A stretch of 64,000 bases of DNA from Leucobacter sp. OLIS6. GTDB lineage: Bacteria; Actinomycetota; Actinomycetes; Actinomycetales; Microbacteriaceae. Position 1 is the stretch's first letter, and the number at the start of each line of letters is the position of its first letter. The position numbers and the translations under genes are program-made. Below the pieces are notes generated by a model. It saw nothing but the letters and a program-made list of their open reading frames with translations, made no database searches and was not told the origin of the DNA. Location of the stretch: NCBI RefSeq assembly GCF_002752355.1, contig NZ_MRAV01000014.1, positions 1 through 64,000 on the forward strand. Reading direction: 5' to 3'. Positions 17,466 through 26,215 of the stretch are shown here, piece after piece.

Positions 17466-17911
17466 GCGCACGCGTCCGATCCATCATCGGGGTCGTGGTC
17501 ATGAGCGTGCTGCTCGTGCTCTACTTCGGCTTCGCCGGAGTCCGCGCATTCGCGCTCCTGGCCACCGGCACCCCGCTCGCCGTCGCCATGGGCATCGCCC
17601 TGCTCGTGCTCCCGCTCATCGGCGTCTGGGCGCTCGTGCGCGAACTCATGTTCGGCGCGCGCGCCACCCGACTCGTCGACCGGCTCGCAGCCGAGGGCCG
17701 CCTGCCCGAAGAAGACGTCGACGTCTCGCCCAGCGGCCGCCCCGACCGCGACCAGGCCGACGCTGCGTTCCCCAAGTACCAGGCCGAGGTCGAAGCCGAT
17801 CCCGAATCCTGGCAGAACTGGATGCGCCTCGGACTCGTCTACGACGCCTGCGGCGACCGGCGCCGCGCACGCGCAGCGATCCGGTCCGCGATCGCCAAGT
17901 CGCGAAGCTGA
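17462..17911 (+). CDS. Small membrane protein with C-terminal TPR-like helices
   Basis: 149 residues from GTG 17462, coupled to dapB. Two transmembrane helices (about 7-30 and 38-62) form a hairpin. The C-terminal part contains [41 protein letters not shown], read in parts: the [22 protein letters not shown] pattern fits one tetratricopeptide repeat. This suggests a small scaffold anchored to the inner face of the membrane. No specific function is known to me. Confidence 0.75.
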   Translation: MSARVRSIIGVVVMSVLLVLYFGFAGVRAFALLATGTPLAVAMGIALLVLPLIGVWALVRELMFGARATRLVDRLAAEGRLPEEDVDVSPSGRPDRDQADAAFPKYQAEVEADPESWQNWMRLGLVYDACGDRRRARAAIRSAIAKSRS

Positions 17912-17980
17912 CGCAGAAACATTCGGTAACGTGCCATTTCAGCAGAGTTTCAACGAATATCCTTCGCGCGATTAGGGAAA

Positions 17981-18091
17981 CGTTCGGCGAACGACCTAAA
18001 CTCATTCGGGATCGCACCGACCGAGGCCGTCACTGACGCGCCCTCGCTCACGCCAGCCGGTGCAAGTACGACCGGGCGCGGCGAAGCGCCC
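17981..18091 (+). promoter_or_regulatory. Promoter and leader of the APC permease gene
   Basis: CGTTCG-g-CGAACG (17981-17993) is a 13-bp dyad immediately before TAAACT (17996-18001), a likely -10 box. The leader of about 100 nt carries GGGCGC-ggcgaa-GCGCCC (18074-18091), a hairpin close to the ribosome-site region (GAGGGACG) of ATG 18109. This suggests a repressor site plus possible translational control. Confidence 0.45.
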
Positions 18092-18108
18092 AGAGGGACG
18101 ATTTCGGC

Positions 18109-19698
18109 ATGCCACGAAAAGCTCAGCTCGCTGAACCGCCGACCCGAGCACTCGACTCGGTCACGGGAATCAGCCGCAAGGGACTGCCCAGCGGAACGGT
18201 GGGAGTGCTCGGCGCACTCGTCATCGGCCTCTCGACGTGCGCCCCGGCGTACACCCTGACCTCCGCTGTCGGCCCCGCCGCGAGCGAGGTGGGCTACCAG
18301 ACCCCGGCGATCTTCCTCATGGGCTTCATCCCCATGCTGCTCGTCGCCATCGGCTACCGCGCGCTCAACTCGGCCATGCCCGACTCCGGCACCTCCTTCA
18401 CCTGGGCCACACGGGCGTTCGGCCCCTGGATCGGCTGGATGGCCGGCTGGGGCCTCATCGCCGCGACCGTGCTCGTGCTCTCGAACCTCGCCGGCGTCGC
18501 CGTCGAATTCCTCTTCCAATCGATCAGCATCCTCGTCGGTGACCCCTCGATCGCCGACATCGCGCAGAACAAGCTGATCAACATCGCCGTCTGCCTCGGA
18601 TTCATGGCGCTCGCCACGTTCATCTCCTACCGCGGCATGACCTCGACCAAGATCTTCCAGTACCTCACCGTCATCTTCCAGATGGCCGTCATGGTCTGGT
18701 TCGTCGTCGCCATGTTCATCGGCGCAGCGGACCCGACGAACACCGAGGGCAAGATGCCCGAGCTCTCCTGGTTCAACCCCTTCGAGGTGTCGAGCTTCAG
18801 CGCCTTCGCCGCCGGCATCGCCGTCTCGATCTTCGTCTACTGGGGCTGGGATACCGTCCTCACCATGGGCGAGGAGACCAAGCCGTCCAAGGGACGCATG
18901 TCGACCGAGAGCAAGGCCGCGATGATCCTCGTCGGGATCCTCGTCGTCATGTACGTCGGCACCGCGGCAGCGACCGTCGCCTTCGCCGGCGTCGGCGACG
19001 GCCCGACGGGCCTCGGCAACTCCGCGATCGCCGAGAACGTGTTCGCCGCACTCGCGCACCCGGTCATGGGCCCCGCAGCACTGCTGCTCTCGCTCGCGAT
19101 CCTCGTCTCCGCGATGGCGTCCATCAACTCCACCGCCATCTCGCCCGCGCGCACCCTGCTCGCGATGTCGCACTACGGCGCGCTGCCCAAGTCGATCAAG
19201 AAGATCCACCCCAAGTACAAGTCGCCGTACGTCGCGCTCATGCTGTCGTCGCTCGTCGCCTCCGGCTTCTACGCGATCATGCGCTTCATCAGCAACGACG
19301 TGCTGTGGGACACCATCACGGCGCTCGGCATTATGGTCTGCTTCTACTACGGGATCACCGCGCTCGCGAGCCCCTGGTACTTCCGCAAGACGGCCTTCCG
19401 CGAGGGCATCGGCTCGGTCATCTCCAAGGTCGTGCTGCCCGCCATCGGCGGCATCCTCCTGCTGATCGTGTTCGTGCAGACGACGATCGACAGCATGGAT
19501 CCCTCCGCGGGATCCGGCAACAACATCGGCGGCGTCGGCCTCGTCGGCATCATCGGCGTCACCGTGCTCGGCATCGGCGTCGTGCTCATGTTCCTCCAGT
19601 CGCGCGTCTCCAAGCCCTTCTTCAAGGGGCAGGTGCTGCGTCGCGTCGACGCGAGCGAAGCGACCGGCACGGTCGAGGTGTTCGACGACGGGCTCTGA
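18109..19698 (+). CDS. APC-superfamily amino acid permease
   Basis: 529 residues with about twelve hydrophobic segments. The first, GVLGALVIGLSTCAPAYTLTSAV, carries the Gly-rich unwound helix typical of APC transporters, and FPDSGTSFTWATRAFGPWIGWMAGW-like sequence (read here as MPDSGTSFTWATRAFGPW) matches the family. Further on, VSIFVYWGWDTVLTMGEE aligns with the substrate-helix region of transporter family members. It imports or exchanges an amino acid or amine; substrate unknown. It is monocistronic, with its own promoter upstream and a strong terminator at 19743. Confidence 0.9.
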   Translation: MPRKAQLAEPPTRALDSVTGISRKGLPSGTVGVLGALVIGLSTCAPAYTLTSAVGPAASEVGYQTPAIFLMGFIPMLLVAIGYRALNSAMPDSGTSFTWATRAFGPWIGWMAGWGLIAATVLVLSNLAGVAVEFLFQSISILVGDPSIADIAQNKLINIAVCLGFMALATFISYRGMTSTKIFQYLTVIFQMAVMVWFVVAMFIGAADPTNTEGKMPELSWFNPFEVSSFSAFAAGIAVSIFVYWGWDTVLTMGEETKPSKGRMSTESKAAMILVGILVVMYVGTAAATVAFAGVGDGPTGLGNSAIAENVFAALAHPVMGPAALLLSLAILVSAMASINSTAISPARTLLAMSHYGALPKSIKKIHPKYKSPYVALMLSSLVASGFYAIMRFISNDVLWDTITALGIMVCFYYGITALASPWYFRKTAFREGIGSVISKVVLPAIGGILLLIVFVQTTIDSMDPSAGSGNNIGGVGLVGIIGVTVLGIGVVLMFLQSRVSKPFFKGQVLRRVDASEATGTVEVFDDGL

Positions 19699-19742
19699 TC
19701 CCGAACCCCAAGCACGAGCCGAGTCGCCCCCGGCGACGCCCA

Positions 19743-19774
19743 CCGAAGCGCAGCGGTCCGCCGCTGCGCTTCGG
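19743..19774 (+). terminator. Intrinsic terminator after the APC permease gene
   Basis: CCGAAGCGCAGCGG (19743-19756), tccg loop, CCGCTGCGCTTCGG (19761-19774): a perfect 14-bp stem followed by CGTTTCC. Confidence 0.85.
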
Positions 19775-19797
19775 CGTTTCCGTGGAAGAATCGAGCG

Positions 19798-21045
19798 ATG
19801 AGCCAGGGGAGCAAGCAGACCGGGACCGCGACACTCGCCCCGGCCGGTCGCGGCAAACAGCTCCTACGCACCTGGGGCGCGGTCGCCCTGGCGGCGGTCG
19901 TCCTCGGCGCCATCTTCGGCGGGCCGGCGATCACGAAGTACTTGAAGGCGCCGCCGATCTCCGACGACTTCGGCATCGAGGACGCCGTCGCCGCGATGCG
20001 CCTCGACGCCGACGGCACCTCCTACCTGGTGCTCGTGGACCCGCAGGGCAGGACCCGCTCGGTGCAGCTCGAGGAACGCGGCTTCGAACGCTCCCGCATC
20101 GCCTGGTCAGGCGCCGGCCTCAGCACCGGCGGACCGACCGACGAATACCTGCTCGGGGCGAAGAGCCTCACTCGATTGCCTTTGCCCGGCGACCTGGACC
20201 GCCCGACGGAATGGGCGCGATTCGTCACCCGCGACGGCTTCGCGGTGCAGATGAGCACCCAGGATGGGCAGCGGCTGGCCTTCGTGAACGCGAAGACGAA
20301 ACGGCTGACCTCGGTCAAGCCGGGATACGCCCACCCCGTGCTCGCGAACTGCGACGGCGAGCTCGTCGCGGTGAGCGAGGACGGGCGTCCGCGCACGATC
20401 GACGCGGGATCACGCGACATCAGCGGACTCGGCACGTTCACGGGCGTCGAGGTGATGACCTGCGACGGCGACCGGATCGTCGGGCTCGGAGAGATCTCGG
20501 ACCGTGCCCAGACCGTGCGGATCTGGGATCGGGCCACCGGTGCACAGCGCGCGCTCGACGTGCGGTACCCGGAAGCGGTGAGCACCTCCCGGCCGGACAG
20601 CCCGTTCGTGAGCGACGGGCGCCTGTACTGGGCCGCGGATCGACGGCTCTGGTCGATCCCGATCGGCGATACCGCGCTCGGAGTCGGCGGGTCCGGTGCC
20701 GGGTCCGGCGCCGGGTCCGCCGGATCGGCACCGGCGATCGCCGAGGCCGTCGACTCGGCGATCCTCACCGACTTCATCGACGACTTCGAACCGGTGGTCG
20801 GCACCGATCAGGGCGTGCTCGACCGGGTCGGCGGCCGCGTCTACGGGGTCGCTGCGCAGGAGAAGTACATCGACGACCGCAGGGGGCCCGGGTTCGACCG
20901 GCTCGATCGGCTCGCGATCTTCCGCGTCGACGCGCGCACGGGGGAGCGCCGCATCGTGCTCGACGTCGACACCCTCGACTTCCCGCGCCGAAACCTGCAC
21001 GTCCACGCGATCGCGGTGAACCCGGAGTGGGCGGCCGCGCGGTGA
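19798..21045 (+). CDS. Membrane-anchored exported protein, probable beta-propeller fold
   Basis: 415 residues. A cytoplasmic tail of about 27 residues (with RGKQLLR) precedes one transmembrane helix (TWGAVALAAVVLGAIFGGPAI). The rest is extracytoplasmic and shows repeated short beta-rich blocks such as GTSYLVLVDPQGRTRSVQL, DRIVGLGEISDRAQTVRIWD and DGRLYWAADRRLWSIPIGD, consistent with a beta-propeller. A Gly/Ser/Ala linker interrupts it near residues 300-315. No enzyme motif is seen. The stop is 32 bp before the pseudouridine synthase gene. I do not recognise a named family. Confidence 0.65.
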   Translation: MSQGSKQTGTATLAPAGRGKQLLRTWGAVALAAVVLGAIFGGPAITKYLKAPPISDDFGIEDAVAAMRLDADGTSYLVLVDPQGRTRSVQLEERGFERSRIAWSGAGLSTGGPTDEYLLGAKSLTRLPLPGDLDRPTEWARFVTRDGFAVQMSTQDGQRLAFVNAKTKRLTSVKPGYAHPVLANCDGELVAVSEDGRPRTIDAGSRDISGLGTFTGVEVMTCDGDRIVGLGEISDRAQTVRIWDRATGAQRALDVRYPEAVSTSRPDSPFVSDGRLYWAADRRLWSIPIGDTALGVGGSGAGSGAGSAGSAPAIAEAVDSAILTDFIDDFEPVVGTDQGVLDRVGGRVYGVAAQEKYIDDRRGPGFDRLDRLAIFRVDARTGERRIVLDVDTLDFPRRNLHVHAIAVNPEWAAAR

Positions 21046-21065
21046 ATCGCCCCGCCGTCGCGGGC

Positions 21066-21071
21066 TAGACT
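21066..21071 (+). promoter_or_regulatory. -10 box TAGACT of the pseudouridine synthase gene
   Basis: TAGACT ends 6 nt before ATG 21078, without a ribosome site. Confidence 0.55.
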
Positions 21072-21077
21072 CCTCGG

Positions 21078-22025
21078 ATGCCCCCGCGTTCCCCGCTGCC
21101 GCAGCGCCTCGGACTCGATTCCGCCTGGATGCGCTCGCCCGACCGCGATCCGGCGAACCCGCGCCCCTGGCCGACCATGCGCGATTGGCTGCACCACCGG
21201 CTCTCCGAGCACATCGACGTCGACGCGTTCATCGCCGACGAGCGCTTCGTGCTCGATTCGGGAGCGCCGCTGCGCGCCGACGCGGAGTACCGCTCGCACA
21301 CCTTCGTCTGGTTCTACCGGGATCTGCCGGAGGAGACCCCGGTGCCCGGTGCCGTGCACGTCGTGCACCGCGACGATCGGATCGTCGTGGTCGACAAACC
21401 GCCGTTCCTCTCGTCGATCCCGCGCGGCAAGCACATCACCGAGAGCGTCGTGGTGCGCATGCGGCACGAGCTCGGACTGCCGGAGCTGACGCCGATGCAC
21501 CGACTCGATCGGGTCACCTCCGGGCTCCTGATCCTCGCCACCGAGCGTCGTTGGCGCGGCGCCTACCAGAGCATGTTCATGCGCGGCGAAGTGTCGAAGA
21601 CCTACCATGCGGTCGCGCGGATCCGCGACGACCTCGCCCTGCCCGCCACCGTTCGCAACCACCTGCGTAAACGGCACGGCACCTGGCAGGGGGAGGAGGT
21701 GCCCGGTCTCGAACCGAACTCCGAATCGCTCGTGGAGCTGGAGCGCGAGCTGCCGACCGAGGGCGGCGGCGAGCGCCGCGGGGTGTACCGGCTCACCCCG
21801 CGCACCGGCAAGACCCACCAGTTGCGCCTGCACATGCTGGGGCTCGGGATCCCGATCGAGGGCGATCCGCTCTATCCCGTGGTGCAGGAGATCGCGGTCG
21901 ACGACTTCAGCACGCCCCTGCAGCTGCTCGCGAGCGAGCTCCGCTTCTCGGACCCGATCGACGGCGGCGAGCGCCGGTTCGCGAGCGTGCGGGAGTTCCC
22001 GCTCGGCGCGCCGCAGGCCCACTGA
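21078..22025 (+). CDS. RluA-family pseudouridine synthase
   Basis: 315 residues. The catalytic motif [14 protein letters not shown] contains the aspartate of the HRLD signature (near residue 142). The preceding [20 protein letters not shown] is the usual opening of the RluA core, and [23 protein letters not shown] is the second conserved block. The N-terminal 80 residues are not an S4 domain but a family-specific extension with WLHHRLSEH. It isomerises uridines in rRNA or tRNA; the target site is not assigned. It lies upstream of thyA with a 65-bp gap that holds the thyA promoter. Confidence 0.9.
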   Translation: MPPRSPLPQRLGLDSAWMRSPDRDPANPRPWPTMRDWLHHRLSEHIDVDAFIADERFVLDSGAPLRADAEYRSHTFVWFYRDLPEETPVPGAVHVVHRDDRIVVVDKPPFLSSIPRGKHITESVVVRMRHELGLPELTPMHRLDRVTSGLLILATERRWRGAYQSMFMRGEVSKTYHAVARIRDDLALPATVRNHLRKRHGTWQGEEVPGLEPNSESLVELERELPTEGGGERRGVYRLTPRTGKTHQLRLHMLGLGIPIEGDPLYPVVQEIAVDDFSTPLQLLASELRFSDPIDGGERRFASVREFPLGAPQAH

Positions 22026-22077
22026 ACGCTCCGAGCGAACGCGGCCTCGGCCGCGGCCCGATGTCGGACCTCGCCGG

Positions 22078-22083
22078 TAGACT
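22078..22083 (+). promoter_or_regulatory. -10 box TAGACT of thyA
   Basis: TAGACT ends 7 nt before GTG 22091; this fixes the chosen thyA start rather than the in-frame ATG at 22061. Confidence 0.6.
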
Positions 22084-22090
22084 TCTCGAC

Positions 22091-22900
22091 GTGAGCACGA
22101 ACGAGATCCCGACCCCCTACGAGGACCTGCTGCGCGAGGTGTTCGAGCACGGCACGCCGAAGTGCGACCGCACCGGAACCGGCACGCGCAGCCTGTTCGG
22201 TCGCCAGATCCGCTTCGATCTGGCCGAGTCGTTCCCGCTGCTCACCACCAAGCGGGTGCATTTCAAGTCGGTCGCGATCGAGCTGCTCTGGTTCCTGCGC
22301 GGCGAGAGCAACACCAAGTTCCTCACCGACAACGGCGTGACCATCTGGGACGAATGGGCCGACGCGAGCGGCGACCTGGGCCCCGTCTACGGCGTGCAGT
22401 GGCGCTCCTGGCCGACGCCGGCGGGCGAACACATCGACCAGATCTCGCAGGTGATCGAGCAGATCCGTTCGAACCCGGACTCGCGCCGTCTCATCGTGTC
22501 CGCGTGGAACGTGGCGGAGCTCGACCAGATGGCGCTCGCACCGTGCCACGCGTTCTTCCAGTTCTACGTGGCCGACGGCAAGCTCTCGTGCCAGCTCTAC
22601 CAGCGCTCGGCCGACATGTTCCTCGGGGTGCCGTTCAATATCGCCTCCTACGCGCTGCTCACGCTCATGGTCGCGCAGCAGACGGGGCTCGAGCCCGGCG
22701 AGTTCGTCTGGACCGGCGGCGACTGCCACGTCTACGACAACCACGTCGAGCAGGTCGAGAAGCAGCTCGCGCGCGAGCCGTTCCCCTACCCGAAGATCAG
22801 CATCCGCAAGCGGGACTCCATCTTCGACTACGAGCTCGACGACTTCGAGGTGCTCGACTATCAGCACCACCCGGGCATCAAGGCCCCGGTCGCGGTCTAG
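22091..22900 (+). CDS. thyA: Thymidylate synthase
   Basis: 269 residues against 264 in E. coli, with near-complete agreement. It converts dUMP to dTMP with methylene-tetrahydrofolate, producing dihydrofolate. The catalytic cysteine is Cys 152 in [21 protein letters not shown] near the N-terminus, DPDSRR-like [13 protein letters not shown] and [15 protein letters not shown] are all present, and the end [10 protein letters not shown] matches E. coli. The GTG start is chosen for the -10 box 7 nt upstream. folA lies directly downstream, so the dihydrofolate made here is recycled by the next gene product. Confidence 0.96.
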   Translation: MSTNEIPTPYEDLLREVFEHGTPKCDRTGTGTRSLFGRQIRFDLAESFPLLTTKRVHFKSVAIELLWFLRGESNTKFLTDNGVTIWDEWADASGDLGPVYGVQWRSWPTPAGEHIDQISQVIEQIRSNPDSRRLIVSAWNVAELDQMALAPCHAFFQFYVADGKLSCQLYQRSADMFLGVPFNIASYALLTLMVAQQTGLEPGEFVWTGGDCHVYDNHVEQVEKQLAREPFPYPKISIRKRDSIFDYELDDFEVLDYQHHPGIKAPVAV

Positions 22901-22905
22901 GGCCA

Positions 22906-22923
22906 CGAACTTTACGAAGTTCG
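22906..22923 (+). promoter_or_regulatory. Inverted repeat between thyA and folA
   Basis: CGAACTT-tacg-AAGTTCG: perfect 7-bp arms with a 4-nt loop, 5 nt after the thyA stop and 34 bp before the folA -10 box. It may be a short terminator or an operator for folA. It has no T-tract, and the CGAAC/GTTCG spacing is 8 bp rather than the 4 bp of an SOS box. Confidence 0.4.
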
Positions 22924-22956
22924 GAGTGCCAGGTGTAACACGATGTTCCATTTGGC

Positions 22957-22962
22957 TAATAT
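22957..22962 (+). promoter_or_regulatory. -10 box TAATAT of folA
   Basis: TAATAT ends 7 nt before GTG 22970. The ATG at 22943 would lie upstream of the implied transcript start. Confidence 0.5.
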
Positions 22963-22969
22963 CGGTGAC

Positions 22970-23527
22970 GTGAGTGCGCCGGAGAAAGATGGCCCGCGGA
23001 TTGGAATGATCTGGGCGGAAGCTCGATCTGCCGATCAGGACGGCGGGGCTATCGGGCCACGCACTGGCGTCATCGGTAGCCAGGGGAAGATGCCTTGGTA
23101 TCTACCTGAGGACCTGGCCTTCTTCCGGAAACAAACCCAAGGCTTCCCAGTCATCATGGGGCGCCGGACCTGGGAGTCGCTGGAAGCACGATTTCGTCCG
23201 TTGCCGGGACGCGTGAACATCGTCGTGACTCGAGACCTTGACTACGAAGCGCCTGGGGCGACTGTCGTGGGATCCGTTGAAGACGCAATCGAAGCTGCAG
23301 GGCGGTTTAACCAGGAGCGCATCTGGATCATGGGTGGCGGACAGGTCTACCGTGCAGCGATGCCCTTCGCTGACGATCTTGTAGTGACGAAGATCGATCA
23401 CGAGTATTCGAACGCTGACACGTTCGCACCGGAGATTGGCGATGAGTGGATTCTTGACGATCCTGGAACGTACTCGGTCTCTAAGACGAACCTCGGCTAC
23501 CGCTTCGAACGCTACCTGCGGGCCTGA
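22970..23527 (+). CDS. folA: Dihydrofolate reductase
   Basis: 185 residues from GTG 22970 (ATG 22943 in frame would add nine). It reduces dihydrofolate from ThyA to tetrahydrofolate with NADPH. MPWYLPEDLAFF holds the active-site acid Asp 48; VIMGRRTWESL, VVTRD and IWIMGGGQVYRAAMP are the NADPH-binding landmarks. About 14 extra residues (19-32, RSADQDGGAIGPRT) are inserted between strand A and the GVIG Met20-type loop, where most DHFRs continue directly. GC is visibly lower than in thyA and the codon choice is different, which suggests recent acquisition. Whether it confers antifolate tolerance cannot be read. Confidence 0.93.
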   Translation: MSAPEKDGPRIGMIWAEARSADQDGGAIGPRTGVIGSQGKMPWYLPEDLAFFRKQTQGFPVIMGRRTWESLEARFRPLPGRVNIVVTRDLDYEAPGATVVGSVEDAIEAAGRFNQERIWIMGGGQVYRAAMPFADDLVVTKIDHEYSNADTFAPEIGDEWILDDPGTYSVSKTNLGYRFERYLRA

Positions 23528-23605
23528 GCCGCCCCAGAGTCCCGGGTCTCTGAGTCCCGCGCTTTCGTAGCGCCCAAAGGCGTGCCTGTGCCTTCACACC
23601 TTCGC

Positions 23606-23662
23606 CGAGATGACCCTTTCGCGGGTTTTGAGCGCCCATAACCCGCGAAAGGGTCATCTCGA
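23606..23662. repeat. 57-bp palindromic element, copy 1
   Basis: The left arm 23606-23627 and the right arm 23640-23661 are a perfect 22-bp inverted repeat around a 12-nt loop containing TTGAGCGC. A second copy at 25024 matches 52 of 57 bases. Both are followed by a related tail ending in a CCTCG motif. It could be a bidirectional terminator, a REP-like sequence or a small nonautonomous mobile element. Confidence 0.85.
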
Positions 23663-23715
23663 GGGGCCATCTCGAAGGGGTACCTCGGTGGGGGAGCCGC
23701 GGGGGAGAGCGTGAT

Positions 23716-23832
<117 letters not shown>

Positions 23833-23834
23833 CT

Positions 23835-23880
23835 CCGGGCGCCGACCTCCCAAGCCCCAAGGCCCGGGCGCCGACCTCCC
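23835..23880 (+). repeat. Two direct copies of a 17-bp GC-rich sequence
   Basis: CCGGGCGCCGACCTCCC occurs at 23835-23851 and again at 23864-23880, 29 bp apart, just downstream of the 3' end of the broken DUF559 gene. Confidence 0.8.
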
Positions 23881-23925
23881 GAAGGCCGATCTCCCGGCCC
23901 CGGAGCCCGATCCGGGCCCAACGCC

Positions 23926-25017
23926 TCAGCGCTCGGCGAGGAGCCGAGCCAGCTCGGCTGCGACGGGGCGCGGATCCCGACCGAGGAACCGGCAGAGCCG
24001 CGAGCGGGTCTCGGCGATTCTGCTCCAGTGCAGGTCCTCGTGGTGCAGGCGCAGCAGCCGGTACCCCTCTTCGCGGGCGGCCTCGAGCCGCGCCAGGTCC
24101 CTCAGATACTGGGCCCGGTCGGTGCGGTGCTGCTCCCCGTCGTACTCGATGATGCGTCTTCGCGCCCGGTCGACCAGGTCGAAGCGGCCGATGAACGTCC
24201 CGTCGGCCCGCCGCAGTTCGACCTGGAGATCGAGATCGTCGAACCCCAGCGCGACGAGTTCGAGCCGGACTTCCGTCTCCATGCGGGATTCCGCGCCGAT
24301 CCGGGTGAGGCTCAACGCGACGCGGAGCTTGCGGATCCCTCGGCCCGACATCCGGGCGGCTTCGGCGTGCAGCGCCTCGAGCGGCACGAGCGGCGAGGCT
24401 CGGTGCAGCGGGCCGCGGGGGAGCACCAGATGGTCCATCGCGACGACGAGCTCGCGCACGGGGAGCAGCGCCGCGCTCTGGGCGAGCGCCGCGACCGGAC
24501 GCACGCAGGGAAGCCCCGCGGGCGATCGAACGATCTCGAACTCCGAACCGACGCCGTGCCCGATGACCGTGCGGCCTCGCGCGGCTCGGAGCGGGAGGGG
24601 CGCTGCGAGGTGCACGGCCTCGGGGGATCAGATCGGCGCGCCGAACGCGAGGAGTGCAGTCGTGTGGCTGAATGCCTCTCGTCGACGGAGTTTCGGGACA
24701 TAGGCGTGCGCGAGATCGAGCACGCGCTGCTCAGGGAACCTTGACTCCTGCTGCTCCGAGCGCAACCGGTGCACGCCGCGGTGGGGCGACTCGAACCGGC
24801 GGTGCGCGAGCATGTCCCGGGTGATTCCCGCGCGCGCGGCCTCCGCAGTGCCGATCGCGGAGCCGGGCGCGGAGTCAGGCCAAGGCCGAGGCTGAGGCCA
24901 AGGCCAAGGCCAAGGCCAAGGCAGCGGCGTCGGAGTCCGGGGCATGGAGCGAGAATGCCGCGGGCGTCGGCTCGATCCGGCTTTGTCCACAGGGAGAGCG
25001 CGCCGACGCGTCGGCAC
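23926..25017 (-). pseudogene. AbiEi-like/DUF559 (Vsr-type endonuclease fold) gene split by an in-frame TGA
   Basis: Two open segments lie in the same frame: 25017-24628 and 24615-23926. They are separated only by the TGA at 24630-24628 and four sense codons. The upstream part has a winged-helix-like start (GTAEAARAGITRDMLAHRRFESPHRGVHRL) and AFSHTTALLAFGAPI; the downstream part continues naturally with VHLAAPLPL and ends in the DUF559 core, IGRFDLVDRARRRIIEYDGEQHR, with the Asp and Glu expected of a Vsr-like nuclease. Residues before GTAEAARAG are replaced by a Pro/Trp run encoded by a hexamer repeat (24878-24922). So the gene has both a lost N-terminus and a nonsense codon. The family is widespread in actinobacteria with unclear function, sometimes linked to type IV toxin-antitoxin annotation. 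Confidence 0.75.
24878..24922 (+). repeat. Hexamer repeat GGCCAA at the 5' end of the DUF559 pseudogene
   Basis: Seven 6-bp units (GGCCAA with GGCCGA and GGCTGA variants). Read on the minus strand in the pseudogene frame it gives an artificial Pro-Trp run in place of the expected first residues. Confidence 0.8.
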
Positions 25018-25023
25018 TGACGC

Positions 25024-25080
25024 CGAGATGACCCGTTCGCGGGTATTGAGCGCTCATAAGCCGCGGAAGGGTCATCTCGA
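25024..25080. repeat. 57-bp palindromic element, copy 2
   Basis: It matches copy 1 (23606-23662) at 52 of 57 positions, in the same orientation, 1418 bp away. Here the arms pair at 18 of 22 positions, so this copy is degenerate. The loop TTGAGCGCTCAT is nearly unchanged. The two copies bracket the DUF559 pseudogene. Confidence 0.85.
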
Positions 25081-25219
25081 AGGTGGCACCTCGATTCAAC
25101 CCAGATGCGCGCCACGCCCACGCCCACTCCCACGCTCCCGCCCACTCGCACGCGCGGACCCGAAGCCGAAGAACGCCCGAACAATGGGCGGCGCAGCCAA
25201 CTCTCCGCCCCGGGTCCGG
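25081..25219. other. Noncoding spacer before dapA
   Basis: Contains GGTGGCACC (tail of palindromic copy 2), C-rich CCCACGCCCACTCCCACGC-type repeats, and nothing recognisable as a gene. Confidence 0.5.
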
Positions 25220-25225
25220 TAGCCT
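25220..25225 (+). promoter_or_regulatory. -10 box TAGCCT of dapA
   Basis: TAGCCT ends 6 nt before GTG 25232; probable leaderless transcript. Confidence 0.6.
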
Positions 25226-25231
25226 AGGCGT

Positions 25232-26209
25232 GTGACACAGCGCGAGAATCCCTTCGGCCAGGTACTGGTCGCTCTGGTGACCCCGTTCCAGGCAGACGGC
25301 GAAGTCGACTGGGCGGCCACCGAGGCCCACATCGACCACTGCATCTCCAGCGGGGCCGACGGCATCGTCGTGACCGGCACCACCGGCGAGACGAGCACCC
25401 TCACCGACCCCGAGAAGATCAAGCTCGTCGAGGTCGCGAAGTCGGTCTCGAGCGGGCGCGCGAAGATCATCACGGGCGGCGGTTCCAACGAGACCGCGCA
25501 CGCGATCGAGCTCTACAAGGCCAGCGAGAAGGCCGGCGCGGACGGCGTCATGATCGTCACGCCGTACTACAACAAGCCGACCCAGGCGGGCCTGCTGACC
25601 CACTTCCGCATGGTCGCGGACTCCACCGACCTGCCGGTCATCCTGTACGACATCCCCGGCCGCACCGGCGTGCCGATCAAGTACGAGACGATCCTGCGGC
25701 TCGCGAAGCACCCCAACGTGCTCGCGGTGAAGGACGCCAAGGGCGACTTCAGCGAGGTCAGCCGGGTGCTGAACCAGACCGACCTCATGTACTTCTCGGG
25801 CGACGACGCGAATGTGCTCCCGCACCTCTCGATCGGGGCTACCGGCCTCATCGGCGTCACCGCCAACATCACCGCCGCGCCCTACCGCACCATCATCGAC
25901 GCGGTGAACGCGGGCGACCTGCACACGGCGCGCGAGCAGCACCAGCGGCTCGAGCCCCTCGTGCGCGCCATCATGACCCACGTGCCCGGCACCGTCGCGG
26001 CCAAGTACGTGCTGCACGGCCTCGGCCGCATCTCGAGCCCGCGCGTGCGCCTGCCGCTCGTCGGTCCCGAGGAGTGGGAGGCCGCCATGATCGAGGACGA
26101 GCTCGCGCTCGTGCACGACGTCGCCGGCGTCGATTTCCAGAACTTCCGGCCGGACCGCAACGCGGCTGCCGGCGGCGCCCTGCCGAAGATCGCAGGGACC
26201 ACCCGCTAA
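25232..26209 (+). CDS. dapA: 4-hydroxy-tetrahydrodipicolinate synthase
   Basis: 325 residues, slightly longer than the usual 290-300 because of a C-terminal extension (FQNFRPDRNAAAGGALPKIAG). It condenses pyruvate with aspartate semialdehyde, the first step towards diaminopimelate and lysine. The TIM-barrel opening is VALVTPFQADGEVDW. VVTGTTGETSTLT carries the Thr-Thr pair, YYNKPTQAG the catalytic Tyr, YDIPGRTGVPI the Arg region, and AVKDAKGDF the Schiff-base Lys. The GTG start is set by the -10 box 6 nt upstream. rnj lies 42 bp downstream after a short hairpin. Confidence 0.96.
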   Translation: MTQRENPFGQVLVALVTPFQADGEVDWAATEAHIDHCISSGADGIVVTGTTGETSTLTDPEKIKLVEVAKSVSSGRAKIITGGGSNETAHAIELYKASEKAGADGVMIVTPYYNKPTQAGLLTHFRMVADSTDLPVILYDIPGRTGVPIKYETILRLAKHPNVLAVKDAKGDFSEVSRVLNQTDLMYFSGDDANVLPHLSIGATGLIGVTANITAAPYRTIIDAVNAGDLHTAREQHQRLEPLVRAIMTHVPGTVAAKYVLHGLGRISSPRVRLPLVGPEEWEAAMIEDELALVHDVAGVDFQNFRPDRNAAAGGALPKIAGTTR

Positions 26210-26215
26210 CCGAAC

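Noticed and set aside
13786-17911. Carotenoid cluster around the FAD oxidoreductase
   Set aside because: No crtB, crtE or lycopene genes nearby; the family is broad.
22906-22923. LexA box upstream of folA
   Set aside because: CGAAC and GTTCG are separated by 8 bp instead of 4.
24628-24630. Selenocysteine codon in the DUF559 gene
   Set aside because: No selenocysteine element or Sec genes are visible, and the family has no Sec member known to me; with the damaged N-terminus a nonsense mutation is simpler.
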